Counted from the first letter of the stretch, positions 40,752 through 51,338 are shown. The stretch: DNA of 64,000 bases from Streptomyces sp. Mut1 (GCF_030719295.1 NZ_CP120997.1:4847501-4911500); one strand, 5' to 3'. Notes: generated from the sequence alone by a model not told the origin. Translations and numbers: made by a program.

Positions 40752-43177
40752 CCACCGCCCGCGCTTCGGGGCCGCTGCTGCTGGGGGTGCGGCACCACGG
40801 CCCCGGTTCCGCCCGCGCCGTCCGCGCCGCCCTGGACGCGGCCCGCCCGCGGGCCGTGCTCATCGAGGGCCCGCCCGAGGGCGACGCGCTCCTGTCGCTC
40901 GCCGCCGACGAGCAGATGCGGCCCCCCGTCGCCCTGCTCGCCCACGCCGTGGACGACCCGGGGCGGGCGGCGTTCTGGCCGTTCGCCGAGTTCTCCCCCG
41001 AGTGGGTCGCGATCCGCTGGGCCCTGGCGGGCGACGTCCCCGTCCGCTTCATCGACCTGCCCGCGGCCCACTCGCTGGCCATGGCGGAGGCGGGGACGGA
41101 CCGGGACGAGGGCTCCGCCGAGGAGGACGGGCCGCCTGCCGCCGTGCCCGTCGACCCGATCCGGGTGCTCGCCGGGACCGCGGGGTACGACGACCCCGAG
41201 CGCTGGTGGGAGGACGTCGTCGAACACCGGGCCCCGGGCAGCGGCGAGGCGGCCGGCCCGCTCGCCGCGTTCGCCGCGCTCGGCGAGGCGATGACCGCCC
41301 TGCGCGAGGTGTACGGGGACGGCGGACATCCGCGCGACGCGGTCCGTGAGGCGTACATGCGCGTCCAGCTGCGCACGGCGGCCAAGGAGTTCGGCGACGA
41401 CTTCGCCGTCGTGTGCGGCGCCTGGCATGTGCCCGCCCTGCGTACGCGCACGACGCTCACCGCCGACCGGGCCCTGCTCAAGGGGCTCCCCAAGGCCAAG
41501 GCGGAGCTGACCTGGGTGCCGTGGACCCACCAGCGGCTCGCCCGGCACAGCGGATACGGGGCGGGGATCGAGTCGCCCGGCTGGTACCAGCACCTCTTCG
41601 CCGCCCCGGACCGCCCGATCGAGCGCTGGATGACGAAGGTCGCCGGACTCCTGCGCGACGAGGACCGGTTCGTCTCCTCCGCCCATGTCATCGAGGCGGT
41701 CCGGCTCGCCGAGACGCTCGCCGCGATGCGCGGCCGGCCGCTCGCCGGGCTGAGCGAGACGACCGACGCGATCAGGGCCGTCATGTGCGAGGGCTCCGAC
41801 GTTCCGCTCGCGCTCGTCCGGGACCGCCTCGTCGTCGGCTCCACGCTGGGCGAGGTCCCCGACACCGCCCCCGCCGTCCCCCTGCAACGCGACCTCACCC
41901 GGCAGCAGCGCACCCTCCGCCTCAAACCGGAGGCGGGCGAGCGGGAGACGGAGTTCGACCTCCGCAAGGAGACCGACGCCTCCCGCAGCCGACTGCTGCA
42001 CCGGCTGCGCGTCCTCGGCATCGGCTGGGGCGAACCCGCCGCCGGCCGGGGGAGCACCGGCACCTTCCGGGAGAGCTGGCGGCTGCGCTGGGAGCCCGAG
42101 CTGTACGTGCGCGTCGCGGAGGCGGGCGTCTGGGGCACCACCGTGCTCTCCGCCGCCACCGCCCGCGCCGAGTCGGACGCCCTCGCCGCCACCGCGCTCG
42201 CCGAGGTCACCGCGCTGGCCGAGCGCTGCCTGCTGGCCGACCTGCCAGCCGCGCTGCCCGTCGTGATGCGGGCCCTCGCCGACCGCGCCGCGCTCGACAC
42301 CGATGTCGGCCACCTCGCCGACGCCCTGCCCGCCCTGGCCCGCACCCTGCGCTACGGGGACGTCCGCTCCACGGACACCACCGCCCTCGGCGAGGTCGCC
42401 GCCGGCCTCGCGGAACGCATCTGCGTCGGCCTGCCGCCCGCCTGCACCGGGCTCGACGCCGACGGGGCCGAGGCGCTGCGCCGCCAGGTGGACGGTGTCC
42501 ACACGGCGATCGGGCTGCTCGCCGGCGCCGTCCCTTCGAGCGCGGACGGGCTGCGCGAGCGCTGGCGGGCCGTGCTCCACAAGCTCGCCGTCCGGGACTC
42601 GGTCGCGGGAGTGATCCGGGGGCGGGCAGCCCGGCTGCTGCTGGACGACGGACACCTCGACCAGGACGCCGCGGCCCGGCTGATGGGCCTCGCCCTCTCC
42701 CCGGGCACACCGCCGGCCGACGCCGCCGCCTGGATCGAGGGCTTCGTCGGCGGGGCGGCGGGCGGCGGCATGCTCCTCGTCCACGACGAGCGGCTGCTCG
42801 CCCTGGTCGACTCCTGGCTCACCGGCGTCCCCGCCGACACCTTCACGGACGTACTGCCGTTGTTGCGCCGCACCTTCTCGGCGTACGAACCGGGCGTCCG
42901 GCGCACACTGGGCGACCTCGTCCGGCGCGGCCCGGCCCCCGCCGGGTCCCCGGGGAACGGCCCGGCGGGCGGCGGGACGACGGCCCCCGGCTTCGGCCCG
43001 GTCCTGGACACGGCCCGCGCGGACGCGGTGGTCCCGGTCCTGCGCCTCCTGCTCGGCCTGGACGAGCACCCCGCGACGGCAGAACCCGAAGCACCCGACG
43101 CCCCCGCCCACCCCGGGCGCCCCGCGACCGCGGCCCCCGCCCGCCACGACGACCCGCATCTGGGGGAAACGGCATGA
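40748..43177 (+). CDS. DUF5682-type protein of the MoxR-VWA cluster
   Basis: An 809-residue cytosolic protein. The N-terminus GPLLLGVRHHGPGSARAVRA then PRAVLIEGPPEGD resembles the start of the TraB/ChaN/EreA-like fold, where the histidines bind metal or ligand. The remainder is helical with alternating Ala/Leu/Arg repeats, and the last 60 residues are Pro/Ala-rich. I associate it with the DUF5682 family, which in my recollection accompanies MoxR and VWA genes. It overlaps its neighbours by 4 bp on both sides (ATGA). The enzymatic role is unproved. Confidence 0.82.
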   Translation: MTTARASGPLLLGVRHHGPGSARAVRAALDAARPRAVLIEGPPEGDALLSLAADEQMRPPVALLAHAVDDPGRAAFWPFAEFSPEWVAIRWALAGDVPVRFIDLPAAHSLAMAEAGTDRDEGSAEEDGPPAAVPVDPIRVLAGTAGYDDPERWWEDVVEHRAPGSGEAAGPLAAFAALGEAMTALREVYGDGGHPRDAVREAYMRVQLRTAAKEFGDDFAVVCGAWHVPALRTRTTLTADRALLKGLPKAKAELTWVPWTHQRLARHSGYGAGIESPGWYQHLFAAPDRPIERWMTKVAGLLRDEDRFVSSAHVIEAVRLAETLAAMRGRPLAGLSETTDAIRAVMCEGSDVPLALVRDRLVVGSTLGEVPDTAPAVPLQRDLTRQQRTLRLKPEAGERETEFDLRKETDASRSRLLHRLRVLGIGWGEPAAGRGSTGTFRESWRLRWEPELYVRVAEAGVWGTTVLSAATARAESDALAATALAEVTALAERCLLADLPAALPVVMRALADRAALDTDVGHLADALPALARTLRYGDVRSTDTTALGEVAAGLAERICVGLPPACTGLDADGAEALRRQVDGVHTAIGLLAGAVPSSADGLRERWRAVLHKLAVRDSVAGVIRGRAARLLLDDGHLDQDAAARLMGLALSPGTPPADAAAWIEGFVGGAAGGGMLLVHDERLLALVDSWLTGVPADTFTDVLPLLRRTFSAYEPGVRRTLGDLVRRGPAPAGSPGNGPAGGGTTAPGFGPVLDTARADAVVPVLRLLLGLDEHPATAEPEAPDAPAHPGRPATAAPARHDDPHLGETA

Positions 43178-44397
43178 CGACGACCACGGACACCGCGGCA
43201 CCCGGCACCACGCCCTCCGCCCGCGAGGAGCGGCTGCGGCGCTGGCGCCTGGTGCTGGGCGCGGACAGCGCCGAGAGCACCGGCCGCACCCTCACCGGGC
43301 GCGACGCCGCGATGGACGGGGCGCTCACCGCGCTCTACGAGAACGGCAACGGGGGACGGCCCGGCGGCCGGGGCGGCGGCGGGCGCTCGGCCGGACTCGG
43401 CGCCTCCGCCCCGTCCGTGGCCCGCTGGCTCGGCGACATCCGCACGTATTTCCCCAGCTCCGTCGTGCAGGTCATGCAGCGCGACGCCATCGACCGCCTC
43501 GGCCTCTCCGCGCTCCTGCTCGAACCGGAGATGCTGGAGGCCGTCGAGGCGGACGTCCACCTCGTCGGCACACTGCTCTCCCTCAACAAGGCGATGCCCG
43601 AGACGACGAAGGAGACCGCGCGAGCCGTGGTCCGCAAGGTCGTGGAGCAACTGGAGAAGCGGCTCACCACCCGCACCCGGGCCACCCTCACGGGCGCGCT
43701 CGACCGCTCGGCGAAGGTCACCCGGCCCCGCCACCACGACATCGACTGGGACCGCACCATCCGGGCCAACCTCAAGAACTACCTGGAGCTGCCCGGCCGG
43801 GAAGGCGCCGGCACGGTCGTCCCCGAACGACTCATCGGCTACGGGCGGGCCGCGCAGTCCGTGAAGAAGGACGTCATCCTCTGCATCGACCAGTCGGGCT
43901 CGATGGCGGCCTCCGTGGTCTACGCGTCGGTGTTCGGCGCGGTGCTCGCCTCGATGCGTGCCCTGCGGACCCGGCTCGTCGTCTTCGACACGGCGGTGGT
44001 CGATCTCACCGACCAGCTGGACGACCCGGTCGACGTCCTGTTCGGCACCCAGCTCGGCGGCGGCACCGACATCAACCGCGCCCTGGCCTACTGCCAGTCC
44101 CGGATCACCCGGCCGGCCGACACCGTCGTGGTCCTCATCAGCGACCTCTACGAGGGCGGCATCCGCAACGAGATGCTGAAGCGGGTCGCCGCGATGAAGG
44201 CCTCCGGCGTGCAGTTCGTCACCCTGCTCGCCCTCTCCGACGAGGGCGCCCCGGCCTACGACCGCGACCACGCCGCGGCACTGTCCGCCCTCGGCGCGCC
44301 CGCCTTCGCCTGCACGCCGGACCTCTTCCCGGACGTGATGGCCGCCGCGATCGAGAAGCGTCCCCTGCCGATACCCGACAAGGAGGCCGTCCGCTGA
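43174..44397 (+). CDS. VWA-domain protein (CoxE-like), MoxR partner
   Basis: A 407-residue protein. The N-terminal helical part includes a Gly/Arg-rich linker (about 58-72). The C-terminal von Willebrand A domain has the MIDAS motif D-Q-S-G-S-M in VILCIDQSGSM, the threonine loop GGTDINRALAYC and the distal VLISDLYEGG, so metal-dependent ligand binding should be intact. MoxR ATPases typically remodel clients through such VWA partners. It overlaps the DUF5682 gene by 4 bp and is last in the operon. Confidence 0.9.
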   Translation: MTTTTDTAAPGTTPSAREERLRRWRLVLGADSAESTGRTLTGRDAAMDGALTALYENGNGGRPGGRGGGGRSAGLGASAPSVARWLGDIRTYFPSSVVQVMQRDAIDRLGLSALLLEPEMLEAVEADVHLVGTLLSLNKAMPETTKETARAVVRKVVEQLEKRLTTRTRATLTGALDRSAKVTRPRHHDIDWDRTIRANLKNYLELPGREGAGTVVPERLIGYGRAAQSVKKDVILCIDQSGSMAASVVYASVFGAVLASMRALRTRLVVFDTAVVDLTDQLDDPVDVLFGTQLGGGTDINRALAYCQSRITRPADTVVVLISDLYEGGIRNEMLKRVAAMKASGVQFVTLLALSDEGAPAYDRDHAAALSALGAPAFACTPDLFPDVMAAAIEKRPLPIPDKEAVR

Positions 44398-44425
44398 GGT
44401 CCGACCGGCCCCACCAGCGCGATTC

Positions 44426-44441
44426 TGTGACCGTAATCACC
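44426..44441. promoter_or_regulatory. CRP-type palindrome upstream of sucCD
   Basis: TGTGACCGTAATCACC has the TGTGA-N6-TCACA architecture of Crp/FNR-family operators, one base short of consensus, about 190 bp before sucC. A second dyad, GTGAC-N6-GTCAC, is at 44538-44553. A candidate -10 TAACCT at 44486-44491 lies between them. Confidence 0.45.
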
Positions 44442-44619
44442 GCCCAGGTGTGATCTGCGATTTAGGGCCACACGGGGCTCGGGGATAACCTGCGAGATGG
44501 ACATGCCGCGTATCCGGTCACCGTGTGCGCCTTCCTGGTGACACAGCAGTCACGTTGCCCCTCGCGGCACGCCCACGCAGAAAACCAACCGCGAGACCAT
44601 TGATAAGGGACGGACGCGC

Positions 44620-45801
44620 GTGGACCTGTTCGAGTACCAGGCGAGGGACCTCTTCGCCAAGCACGGTGTACCGGTGCTGGCCGGTGAAGTCATTGACACG
44701 CCTGAGGCAGCCCGCGAGGCGACCGAGCGGCTGGGCGGCAAGTCGGTCGTCAAGGCGCAGGTGAAGGTCGGCGGCCGCGGCAAGGCCGGTGGCGTGAAGC
44801 TGGCAGCCGACCCCGACGAGGCGGTCGCCCGCGCGACCGACATCCTCGGCATGGACATCAAGGGCCACACGGTCCACAAGGTGATGATCGCCGAGCTGTC
44901 CCCGGAGATCGAGGCGGAGTACTACGTCTCGTACCTCCTCGACCGCACCAACCGCACCTTCCTGGCCATGGCCTCGGTGCAGGGTGGCATGGACATCGAG
45001 GAGGTCGCGGAGAAGACCCCCGAGGCCCTCGCGAAGGTCCCGGTCAACGCCGTCGACGGGGTCGACATCGCCAAGGCCCGCGAGATCGTGGCCCAGGCGA
45101 AGTTCCCGGCCGAGGTGGCCGAGGGCGTCGCCGAGGCCATGGTGACGCTGTGGGACACCTTCGTCGCCGAGGACGCGCTCCTCGTCGAGGTCAACCCGCT
45201 GGTGAAGACCAAGGACGGCCGCATCCTGGCCCTGGACGGCAAGGTCTCGCTCGACGAGAACGCCGACTTCCGCCAGCCCGAGCACGAGGCCCTTGAGGAC
45301 AAGGCGGCGGCCAACCCGCTGGAGGCCGCGGCCAAGGCCAAGAACCTCAACTACGTCAAGCTCGACGGCGAGGTCGGCATCATCGGTAACGGTGCCGGTC
45401 TGGTCATGTCGACCCTGGACGTCGTCGCGTACGCCGGTGAGAAGCACGGCAACGTGAAGCCCGCCAACTTCCTCGACATCGGTGGCGGCGCCTCCGCCGA
45501 GGTCATGGCGAACGGCCTGGAGATCATCCTCGGCGACTCGGACGTCAAGTCCGTCTTCGTCAACGTCTTCGGTGGCATCACCGCCTGCGACGAGGTCGCC
45601 AACGGCATCGTCCAGGCGCTCGAACTGCTCAAGTCCAAGGGCGAGGACGTCACCAAGCCGCTGGTCGTGCGCCTCGACGGCAACAACGCGGAGCTGGGTC
45701 GCAAGATCCTCTCCGACGCCAACCACCCGCTGGTGCAGCGCGTGGACACCATGGACGGCGCGGCCGACAAGGCCGCCGAGCTCGCCGCGGCTGCGAAGTA
45801 A
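44620..45801 (+). CDS. sucC: Succinyl-CoA synthetase beta subunit (ADP-forming)
   Basis: A 393-residue ATP-grasp subunit of the TCA-cycle enzyme that makes succinate and ATP or GTP from succinyl-CoA. It has the N-terminal [19 protein letters not shown], the nucleotide loop [15 protein letters not shown] (about 47-61), [13 protein letters not shown], and the alpha-subunit contact region [21 protein letters not shown] 44620 is preceded by AAGGGA. sucD follows 21 bp downstream, and together they form the heterotetramer. Confidence 0.98.
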   Translation: MDLFEYQARDLFAKHGVPVLAGEVIDTPEAAREATERLGGKSVVKAQVKVGGRGKAGGVKLAADPDEAVARATDILGMDIKGHTVHKVMIAELSPEIEAEYYVSYLLDRTNRTFLAMASVQGGMDIEEVAEKTPEALAKVPVNAVDGVDIAKAREIVAQAKFPAEVAEGVAEAMVTLWDTFVAEDALLVEVNPLVKTKDGRILALDGKVSLDENADFRQPEHEALEDKAAANPLEAAAKAKNLNYVKLDGEVGIIGNGAGLVMSTLDVVAYAGEKHGNVKPANFLDIGGGASAEVMANGLEIILGDSDVKSVFVNVFGGITACDEVANGIVQALELLKSKGEDVTKPLVVRLDGNNAELGRKILSDANHPLVQRVDTMDGAADKAAELAAAAK

Positions 45802-45822
45802 GGAAGAGGGACTCAGACCACC

Positions 45823-46707
45823 ATGGCTATCTTCCTCACCAAGGACAGCAAGGTCATCGTCCAGGGGATGACCGGCGCCACCGGCATGAAGCACACCAAG
45901 CTCATGCTCGGCGACGGCACCAACATCGTCGGCGGCGTGAACCCCCGCAAGGCCGGCACGACCGTCGACTTCGACGGCACCGAGGTACCCGTCTTCGGCT
46001 CCGTCGCCGAGGCGATGGAGAAGACCGGCGCCAACGTGTCCGTCCTCTTCGTGCCGCCGGCCTTCGCGAAGGCCGCCGTCGTCGAGGCGATCGACGCCGA
46101 GATCCCGCTCGCCGTCGTGATCACCGAGGGCATCGCCGTCCACGACTCGGCCGCCTTCTGGGCGTACGCCGGCTCGAAGGGCAACAAGACCCGCATCATC
46201 GGTCCGAACTGCCCCGGCCTGATCACCCCCGGCCAGTCCAACGCCGGCATCATCCCGGGCGACATCACCAAGCCCGGCCGCATCGGTCTCGTGTCCAAGT
46301 CCGGCACGCTGACCTACCAGATGATGTACGAGCTCCGTGACATCGGCTTCTCGTCCGCCGTCGGCATCGGTGGCGACCCGGTCATCGGCACGACGCACAT
46401 CGACGCCCTGGAGGCGTTCGAGGCCGACCCCGAGACCGACCTGATCGTCATGATCGGCGAGATCGGCGGCGACGCCGAGGAGCGTGCGGCGGAATTCATC
46501 GCGAAGAACGTCACCAAGCCGGTCGTCGGTTACGTCGCGGGCTTCACCGCCCCCGAGGGCAAGACCATGGGCCACGCCGGCGCCATCGTCTCCGGTTCCT
46601 CCGGCACCGCGCAGGCGAAGAAGGAGGCCCTTGAGGCCGCCGGCGTCAAGGTCGGCAAGACGCCGACCGAGACCGCCAAGCTGGCGCGCGAGATCCTCGG
46701 CGCCTGA
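45823..46707 (+). CDS. sucD: Succinyl-CoA synthetase alpha subunit (ADP-forming)
   Basis: A 294-residue alpha subunit carrying the CoA-binding Rossmann domain ([18 protein letters not shown]) and the phosphohistidine, residue 251 in [16 protein letters not shown], that shuttles phosphate during the reaction. It also has [13 protein letters not shown] and [15 protein letters not shown]. The length is normal. AAGGAAGAGGGA precedes the ATG, and a very stable terminator ends the sucCD operon. Confidence 0.98.
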   Translation: MAIFLTKDSKVIVQGMTGATGMKHTKLMLGDGTNIVGGVNPRKAGTTVDFDGTEVPVFGSVAEAMEKTGANVSVLFVPPAFAKAAVVEAIDAEIPLAVVITEGIAVHDSAAFWAYAGSKGNKTRIIGPNCPGLITPGQSNAGIIPGDITKPGRIGLVSKSGTLTYQMMYELRDIGFSSAVGIGGDPVIGTTHIDALEAFEADPETDLIVMIGEIGGDAEERAAEFIAKNVTKPVVGYVAGFTAPEGKTMGHAGAIVSGSSGTAQAKKEALEAAGVKVGKTPTETAKLAREILGA

Positions 46708-46745
46708 CGCACGCGGCCGCGCGGCAGCGCGGCACCGTACGCATG

Positions 46746-46787
46746 ACGCGGGCCCGTCCCTCCGGATTCGGAGGGACGGGCCCGCGT
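46746..46787 (+). terminator. sucCD terminator
   Basis: Nineteen-nucleotide arms (ACGCGGGCCCGTCCCTCCG at 46746-46764 and its perfect complement at 46769-46787) close a 4-nt GATT loop, 39 nt after the sucD stop. It also ends 23 bp before the convergent gene. Confidence 0.95.
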
Positions 46788-46810
46788 CGTTGTGCGGGGG
46801 GATCTCCCGC

Positions 46811-48292
46811 TCAGCCGGCCCGGGGGACCAGCCGGGCCGGGCCGTGGACCAGTTCGTCGCCGAGCTTCTTCCGCAGCTTCACATCCCCGGGCGTCAGCTT
46901 CTGCGGGCCCCCGACCGGAGGCACCCCGCCGACCTGCTGGGCGGGCGACGGCGGCGATTCGTACTTCCGGGGAGCCGTTGCCAGGGCGATCAGGGTGAGA
47001 CCGACGATCAGCACGGTGAACGCGATGGCCGACCGGGCCCACAGCTGTGCCTTGCGCTCACTGCCGGTACGGATCAGCTCCGGCACCGGAAGCGAGGAGG
47101 CGGGCTGGGTACGGGCCAGGGCACCCAGGTGCTCGTGGAGCAGGGCGGACCGCCCGTCCTGCGACTCGGGCTCCGCGACCTCGGGCAGCCGCTGTCCGAC
47201 CGCCGCCCGCGCGGTCACCAGCCGCCCGGCCGCGGCGCGTGTGCTCGCCTCGGTCTCCGCTGCGGTCTCCGGTAGCCCGAGCCCCACGCCGTCGTGCAGC
47301 ACCAGCGTGCGCCGGTACGAGGGCGGCAGCTCCAGCAGCGCGTCGAGCAGCGCGCGCTGCCCCGGTGCCTCGGGCGGGGGGTCGAGGCGCCGGTGCTCCC
47401 CGCGCAGCCGGCGCCAGGGCGACATCGCGTGCTCGTAGGCGGCGGCCCGTACCCAGCCCACCGGGTCCCGGTCCACCGCCACCTCCGGCCAGCGCTGCCA
47501 GGCCAGCTCGAACGCCTTGGCCACCGCCTCGCGGGACAGGGCGCGCCGCCCGGTCAGCAGATACGTCTGGTGGAAGAGGGCCGCCGCGGCGTGACCGTAC
47601 AACGCGTCGAACGCCTCGGCGGGCGAAAGCCCGGCCCCAGCCGTCCCGTCCGCCCGGTCGGTCTCGGCGGCCTCGCCCGTCCCGGTGGCCTCCCGCTCCT
47701 CATCGGCCGCCACGGGCGCAGCGACCGGCACAGGGGCAGGCGCGACCGTGGGCACGGGCGGAGCCGTCGGAGGTTCGGGCGTGGTGCCCCCGCCGGGCTC
47801 GGCGGAGGCCATGGCGGCATCACTCCCGGCGGCTTCGACGAGGACCGGCGGAGGGGGGTCGGCCGGCGCGGACCTCTCCGGCTCCGCGAGGACCGGCGGA
47901 GGGGACACCACCGGCTCCACCGGCTTCTCCGGCGCGACCGGCGCGAGCGGCTTCTCCGGCTCCACCGGCTCGGCGGCGGTGGTGGTGGCGGCGGTGGCAG
48001 GTGGTGGTTTCGGCTGCTCGGTGGAGGGCTTCGGCGTGGCGTTCGAAGCCTTCCTTTCGGCGGGGGAAGGGGCTGGAGTGTCGATCGTCCCGATCAGCCG
48101 GGCGTACGCCTCGCGCTTGCGTCCGCGCGGGCTGGTGCGGCCCGTCTCCCATGCCCGCACCGTGGCCCGGGTGACGCCCACGGCCGCCGCCACCTGCTCC
48201 TCGGTCAGCGACTTGGCCTCCCGCAGCCTGCGCCGTTCCTTGGGTGAGGGGAGCGGAGCGGCGGTGGCCGTGCCCGACGTGCTCTGCGTCAT
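46811..48292 (-). CDS. HTH / sigma-factor-like / transmembrane fusion protein
   Basis: A 493-residue protein of unusual architecture, started at ATG 48292. Residues about 15-70 form an XRE-type helix-turn-helix (LTEEQVAAAVGVTRATVRAW). A Pro/Glu/Val linker spans about 70-235. Then come an ECF-sigma region-2-like helix set (FDALYGHAAAALFHQTYLLT, then AKAFELAWQRWPEVAVDRDP) and a region-4-like segment (LLDALLELPPSYRRTLVLHD). A single transmembrane helix (about 418-438) precedes a 55-residue exported tail. It could be a membrane-tethered transcription factor. Convergent with sucCD and divergent from the DUF6350 gene. Confidence 0.75.
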   Translation of the reverse strand: MTQSTSGTATAAPLPSPKERRRLREAKSLTEEQVAAAVGVTRATVRAWETGRTSPRGRKREAYARLIGTIDTPAPSPAERKASNATPKPSTEQPKPPPATAATTTAAEPVEPEKPLAPVAPEKPVEPVVSPPPVLAEPERSAPADPPPPVLVEAAGSDAAMASAEPGGGTTPEPPTAPPVPTVAPAPVPVAAPVAADEEREATGTGEAAETDRADGTAGAGLSPAEAFDALYGHAAAALFHQTYLLTGRRALSREAVAKAFELAWQRWPEVAVDRDPVGWVRAAAYEHAMSPWRRLRGEHRRLDPPPEAPGQRALLDALLELPPSYRRTLVLHDGVGLGLPETAAETEASTRAAAGRLVTARAAVGQRLPEVAEPESQDGRSALLHEHLGALARTQPASSLPVPELIRTGSERKAQLWARSAIAFTVLIVGLTLIALATAPRKYESPPSPAQQVGGVPPVGGPQKLTPGDVKLRKKLGDELVHGPARLVPRAG

Positions 48293-48408
48293 GAGGGCCG
48301 CCCGCGCGGCCTGCACCGAGTGAAAAAGTACATAAACGTATATTGAGCGACACAACGGCCGTTCGCCCGTTACACGGAATAAGCGCGTGTCGTTGGCAGC
48401 ATGACGGC

Positions 48409-50079
48409 GTGACCCAAGTGACCGAACGCAGCCCGTCGTTGTCGGCCGAGCAGGCGGGGCCCGCCGTACTGGTCGCGGCCGCGCTGCGCGGGGCCGTCGC
48501 GGCAGGGCTCGGACTGGGCTCCCTCGCGGTCCTCGTCGCAGCCGTCTGGATCAGTTCCCCGGCCCCCGACAGCGGGCCCGGCGAGGCGTTCCACGCGGCA
48601 GCGGGCCTGTGGCTGCTGGCGCACGGCGCCGAGCTGGTCAGGACGGAGACCCTGACCGGAGCCCCGGCTCCGGTGGGCGTCGTCCCACTGCTGCTCGCCG
48701 CCCTGCCGGTGTGGCTGGTGCACCGGGCGGCCAGGGATGTCCTGGATCCGGAGGAGGGGCGCGCGGCCCCGTCGCCCGGGGGTGCGTTCGCCCTGGTGAC
48801 GGGCGGATATCTGCTGGTCGGTGCCGCGGTCGCCCTCTACGCGCGGGGTTCCTCGCTGTCCGCCGGGCCGCTGTCCCTGCTGTTCCCCGCGGTGCCGGTG
48901 GTGGCGGGTGCGGCGGCCGCCGGGGTGTGGACGGCCTGCGGGCGCCCCCTCGGCCCGCCGCCGTCCTGGGCGCCGGTCCGGCTGCACGAGGCGATGGCGC
49001 GCACCCGGTTCGTGCGGCGGGCCGAGGCGGTGGGCCGGTCGGCGGCGGCCGGGACCGCGGTGCTGCTGGGCGGGGGAGCGCTGGTCGTGGCGGTGGCGCT
49101 GGTGTGGCACGGGGGGCCGGTGCAGGATTCCTTCCTGCGCCTCGCGGGGGACTGGGGCGGGCGGGTCGCCGTCCTCCTGCTGGCGCTCGGCCTGGTGCCG
49201 AACGCGGCGGTGTGGGGTGCGGCGTACGGACTCGGTCCGGGCTTCGCCCTCGGTACGGAGTCGACGGTGACCCCGCTCGCCTTCGCGGGGCACCCGGCGG
49301 TACCGGACTTCCCGCTCCTCGCCGCGATGCCGGCCCAGGGCCAGGGCACGCCGCTGAACTGGGCGGCCGGCGCGGTCCCGGTCGCGGCGGCGCTGACGGT
49401 CGCCTGGTTCACCGTACGGCGGGCGGCACCGGCCGGAGGTGTACGGGAGGAGGCATGGAGTCTGCGGGAGACGGCGCTCACCACCGCGCTGGCGGCGGTC
49501 GGCTGCGGAATCGGTGCGGCCCTGCCGGCAGCCGCGGCGGGCGGGCCGCTCGGCACGCACGCTCTCGCGGACTTCGGCCCGGTGTGGTGGCTCACCGGGG
49601 CGGCGGCGCTGGTCTGGACGGCCGTGCTCGGCGTCCCGGCGGCCCTGCTGCTGCGGGCCTGGCGACTGCGCGGACGTACGGATGAGGAGCGGCCGGGGGC
49701 CGTACCGGACAGCGCCGGAGAGGTGCGGGCGCGACCGGAGCCGAAGGCGTCCGGGGCCACGGAGAAGGGCCCCCGGCGCAGGTGGTGGCCCCGCCGTGGA
49801 AGCCGCGGCACGGAGGAGGAGCCGGAAGCGCGGAGCGGGGAGGCGCCCGCCCCCGTGCCCGCCCCGGCGCCCGGCGGCGGCCTGGACGAGGACATCGAGG
49901 CGTACGACTTCCTGCCGACGGACCCCTGGCACGCCCGGACGGCCGACGAGCCCCCGGCCCCCGCGCCGGAGCCCGCACCCGTGGCCGCGACTACGGACGC
50001 CGAGCCGCACAAGGCCCCGGAGGCGGCGAGGGATCCGGAGGCCGAGCCGGAGCCCGGCCCCCCGGCCGCTACTTCTTGA
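48409..50079 (+). CDS. DUF6350-type polytopic membrane protein
   Basis: A 556-residue integral membrane protein with about ten hydrophobic helices in the first 420 residues (for example [17 protein letters not shown] and [20 protein letters not shown]). A charged, Pro/Glu-rich cytoplasmic tail follows, containing [20 protein letters not shown]. Its position directly before purN-purH and its helix pattern fit the DUF6350 family seen at this locus in Streptomyces. The start is uncertain: GTG 48409 or GTG 48418, neither with a good ribosome site. The 3' end overlaps the convergent next gene by 11 bp. Function unknown. Confidence 0.78.
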   Translation: MTQVTERSPSLSAEQAGPAVLVAAALRGAVAAGLGLGSLAVLVAAVWISSPAPDSGPGEAFHAAAGLWLLAHGAELVRTETLTGAPAPVGVVPLLLAALPVWLVHRAARDVLDPEEGRAAPSPGGAFALVTGGYLLVGAAVALYARGSSLSAGPLSLLFPAVPVVAGAAAAGVWTACGRPLGPPPSWAPVRLHEAMARTRFVRRAEAVGRSAAAGTAVLLGGGALVVAVALVWHGGPVQDSFLRLAGDWGGRVAVLLLALGLVPNAAVWGAAYGLGPGFALGTESTVTPLAFAGHPAVPDFPLLAAMPAQGQGTPLNWAAGAVPVAAALTVAWFTVRRAAPAGGVREEAWSLRETALTTALAAVGCGIGAALPAAAAGGPLGTHALADFGPVWWLTGAAALVWTAVLGVPAALLLRAWRLRGRTDEERPGAVPDSAGEVRARPEPKASGATEKGPRRRWWPRRGSRGTEEEPEARSGEAPAPVPAPAPGGGLDEDIEAYDFLPTDPWHARTADEPPAPAPEPAPVAATTDAEPHKAPEAARDPEAEPEPGPPAATS

Positions 50080-51007
50080 CGCCGAAGAAGGGTTCCAGCG
50101 GCTTCGGGAGCAGATCGTTGCAGGCCACCTCGCCCGACTTGGTGAGGGCGTCGTTCACGCAGGTGTAGTAGTCGCGGTAGACCAGCTGCACGGTGAACGT
50201 CGTCGCGACGATCGCCAGCGCGACCAGCCCCGTCACCAGACCGCCGACCGCGGCCGTGGTCTGCTGCCGGCCCATGCGCTGGGTGGCCTGGGTGTCCTTC
50301 GCGCCGGCGGTCCCCTGCCCGGCGGGGGCGGCGGGGCCCCAGGCGTTGGGCCGCTGCCCCGGCCCGCCGTCGGAAGCCGCACCGTCCGCCCCGGGAGCGG
50401 GAGCGGGCGTGCCCGGCCGGGCCGCAGGGTCCTTCGGCCTTCCCCGCAGCGCGCTGATCGACCAGTAGGTGGCGAGCGCGCCGAGCAGCAGGGCGATCTC
50501 CGGGAAGTCGAAGATCGCGAAGAAGAAGGCCCACATGCCGCCGAGCAGCGCGTAGCGGGCGCGGCGCTGGATGGGGTCGGTCGGGTCCCAGCGCGGTCCG
50601 GCGGGGGCGCCCTCGGGGCCGCCCTTGCCGTTCGGTCCGCCCGGCCCCGCGGGCCGGCCGCCGAAGCCGCCGTTCTGGCGGCCCGGCTGCCGGCTGCTCC
50701 ACTGGCTGCCCCATACGGGCCGCTTGTCGGAGGACTGGCTGTCGTTCCCGTCGTCCCCGCCGTCGCCGTTGCCCTCCGGGCCGCCGCCGGCCGGGTGGCG
50801 CGGCTGCCAGGGCTGGTCGGGCCGGCCCTCGGGCGGCGGCGCGAACGGATTGTCGTCGCCCTGCGGATTTTCGGAGGACCCGGAGGACCCCGACCCGGAC
50901 GGAGAGGAGGACGAGGAAGAAGAGGAGGAGGCGCGCTCCCGCATCAGCAGGGTGGCCTGCCCGGGCAGCGGACGGTGGAAGGCGGTGCGGCGGCGTCGGT
51001 CCGGCAT
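50069..51007 (-). CDS. Membrane protein with Ser-rich and Gly/Pro-rich N-terminal region
   Basis: A 312-residue protein. The N-terminus has a nine-serine run followed by Gly/Asn/Pro low-complexity sequence (to about residue 150). Two transmembrane segments ([20 protein letters not shown] and [14 protein letters not shown]) and a third near residue 260 ([20 protein letters not shown]) follow, then a short tail with two cysteines ([20 protein letters not shown]) that may pair outside the cell. ATG 51007 follows GGGGAAG; an internal ATG 63 bp on is possible. Common beside purN in Streptomyces; role unknown. Confidence 0.8.
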   Translation of the reverse strand: MPDRRRRTAFHRPLPGQATLLMRERASSSSSSSSSPSGSGSSGSSENPQGDDNPFAPPPEGRPDQPWQPRHPAGGGPEGNGDGGDDGNDSQSSDKRPVWGSQWSSRQPGRQNGGFGGRPAGPGGPNGKGGPEGAPAGPRWDPTDPIQRRARYALLGGMWAFFFAIFDFPEIALLLGALATYWSISALRGRPKDPAARPGTPAPAPGADGAASDGGPGQRPNAWGPAAPAGQGTAGAKDTQATQRMGRQQTTAAVGGLVTGLVALAIVATTFTVQLVYRDYYTCVNDALTKSGEVACNDLLPKPLEPFFGVKK

Positions 51008-51338
51008 GTGGTGAACGTCTTCCCCATCTCGTCATTTCCGCCCGGTGGACGGTTCGCTGTCCCCTGACGCTACCTTCCGGCGACGAGGGGCCGAAAGCGG
51101 GGAGCGCGGGCGTGACGCCCGGACCGGCGGACCGGCGGCCCGGGGCTCCCTCACCCCGTCAGGCAGGGGCCCGGCGAGGTGCCGGTATCGTTGCTGACGG
51201 CCGGCCCGTTCGTAGAGTTCCCCGTATCGGGGAGCGCGCTTCTTTCGTACGACCGTACAAACCGCATTGCCGTCGCCCCAGCGCCGTGGTGGCGGGCCGG
51301 CCGCTTCGAACCGCTCGCACGCGAGAAAGGGCCCAGCC

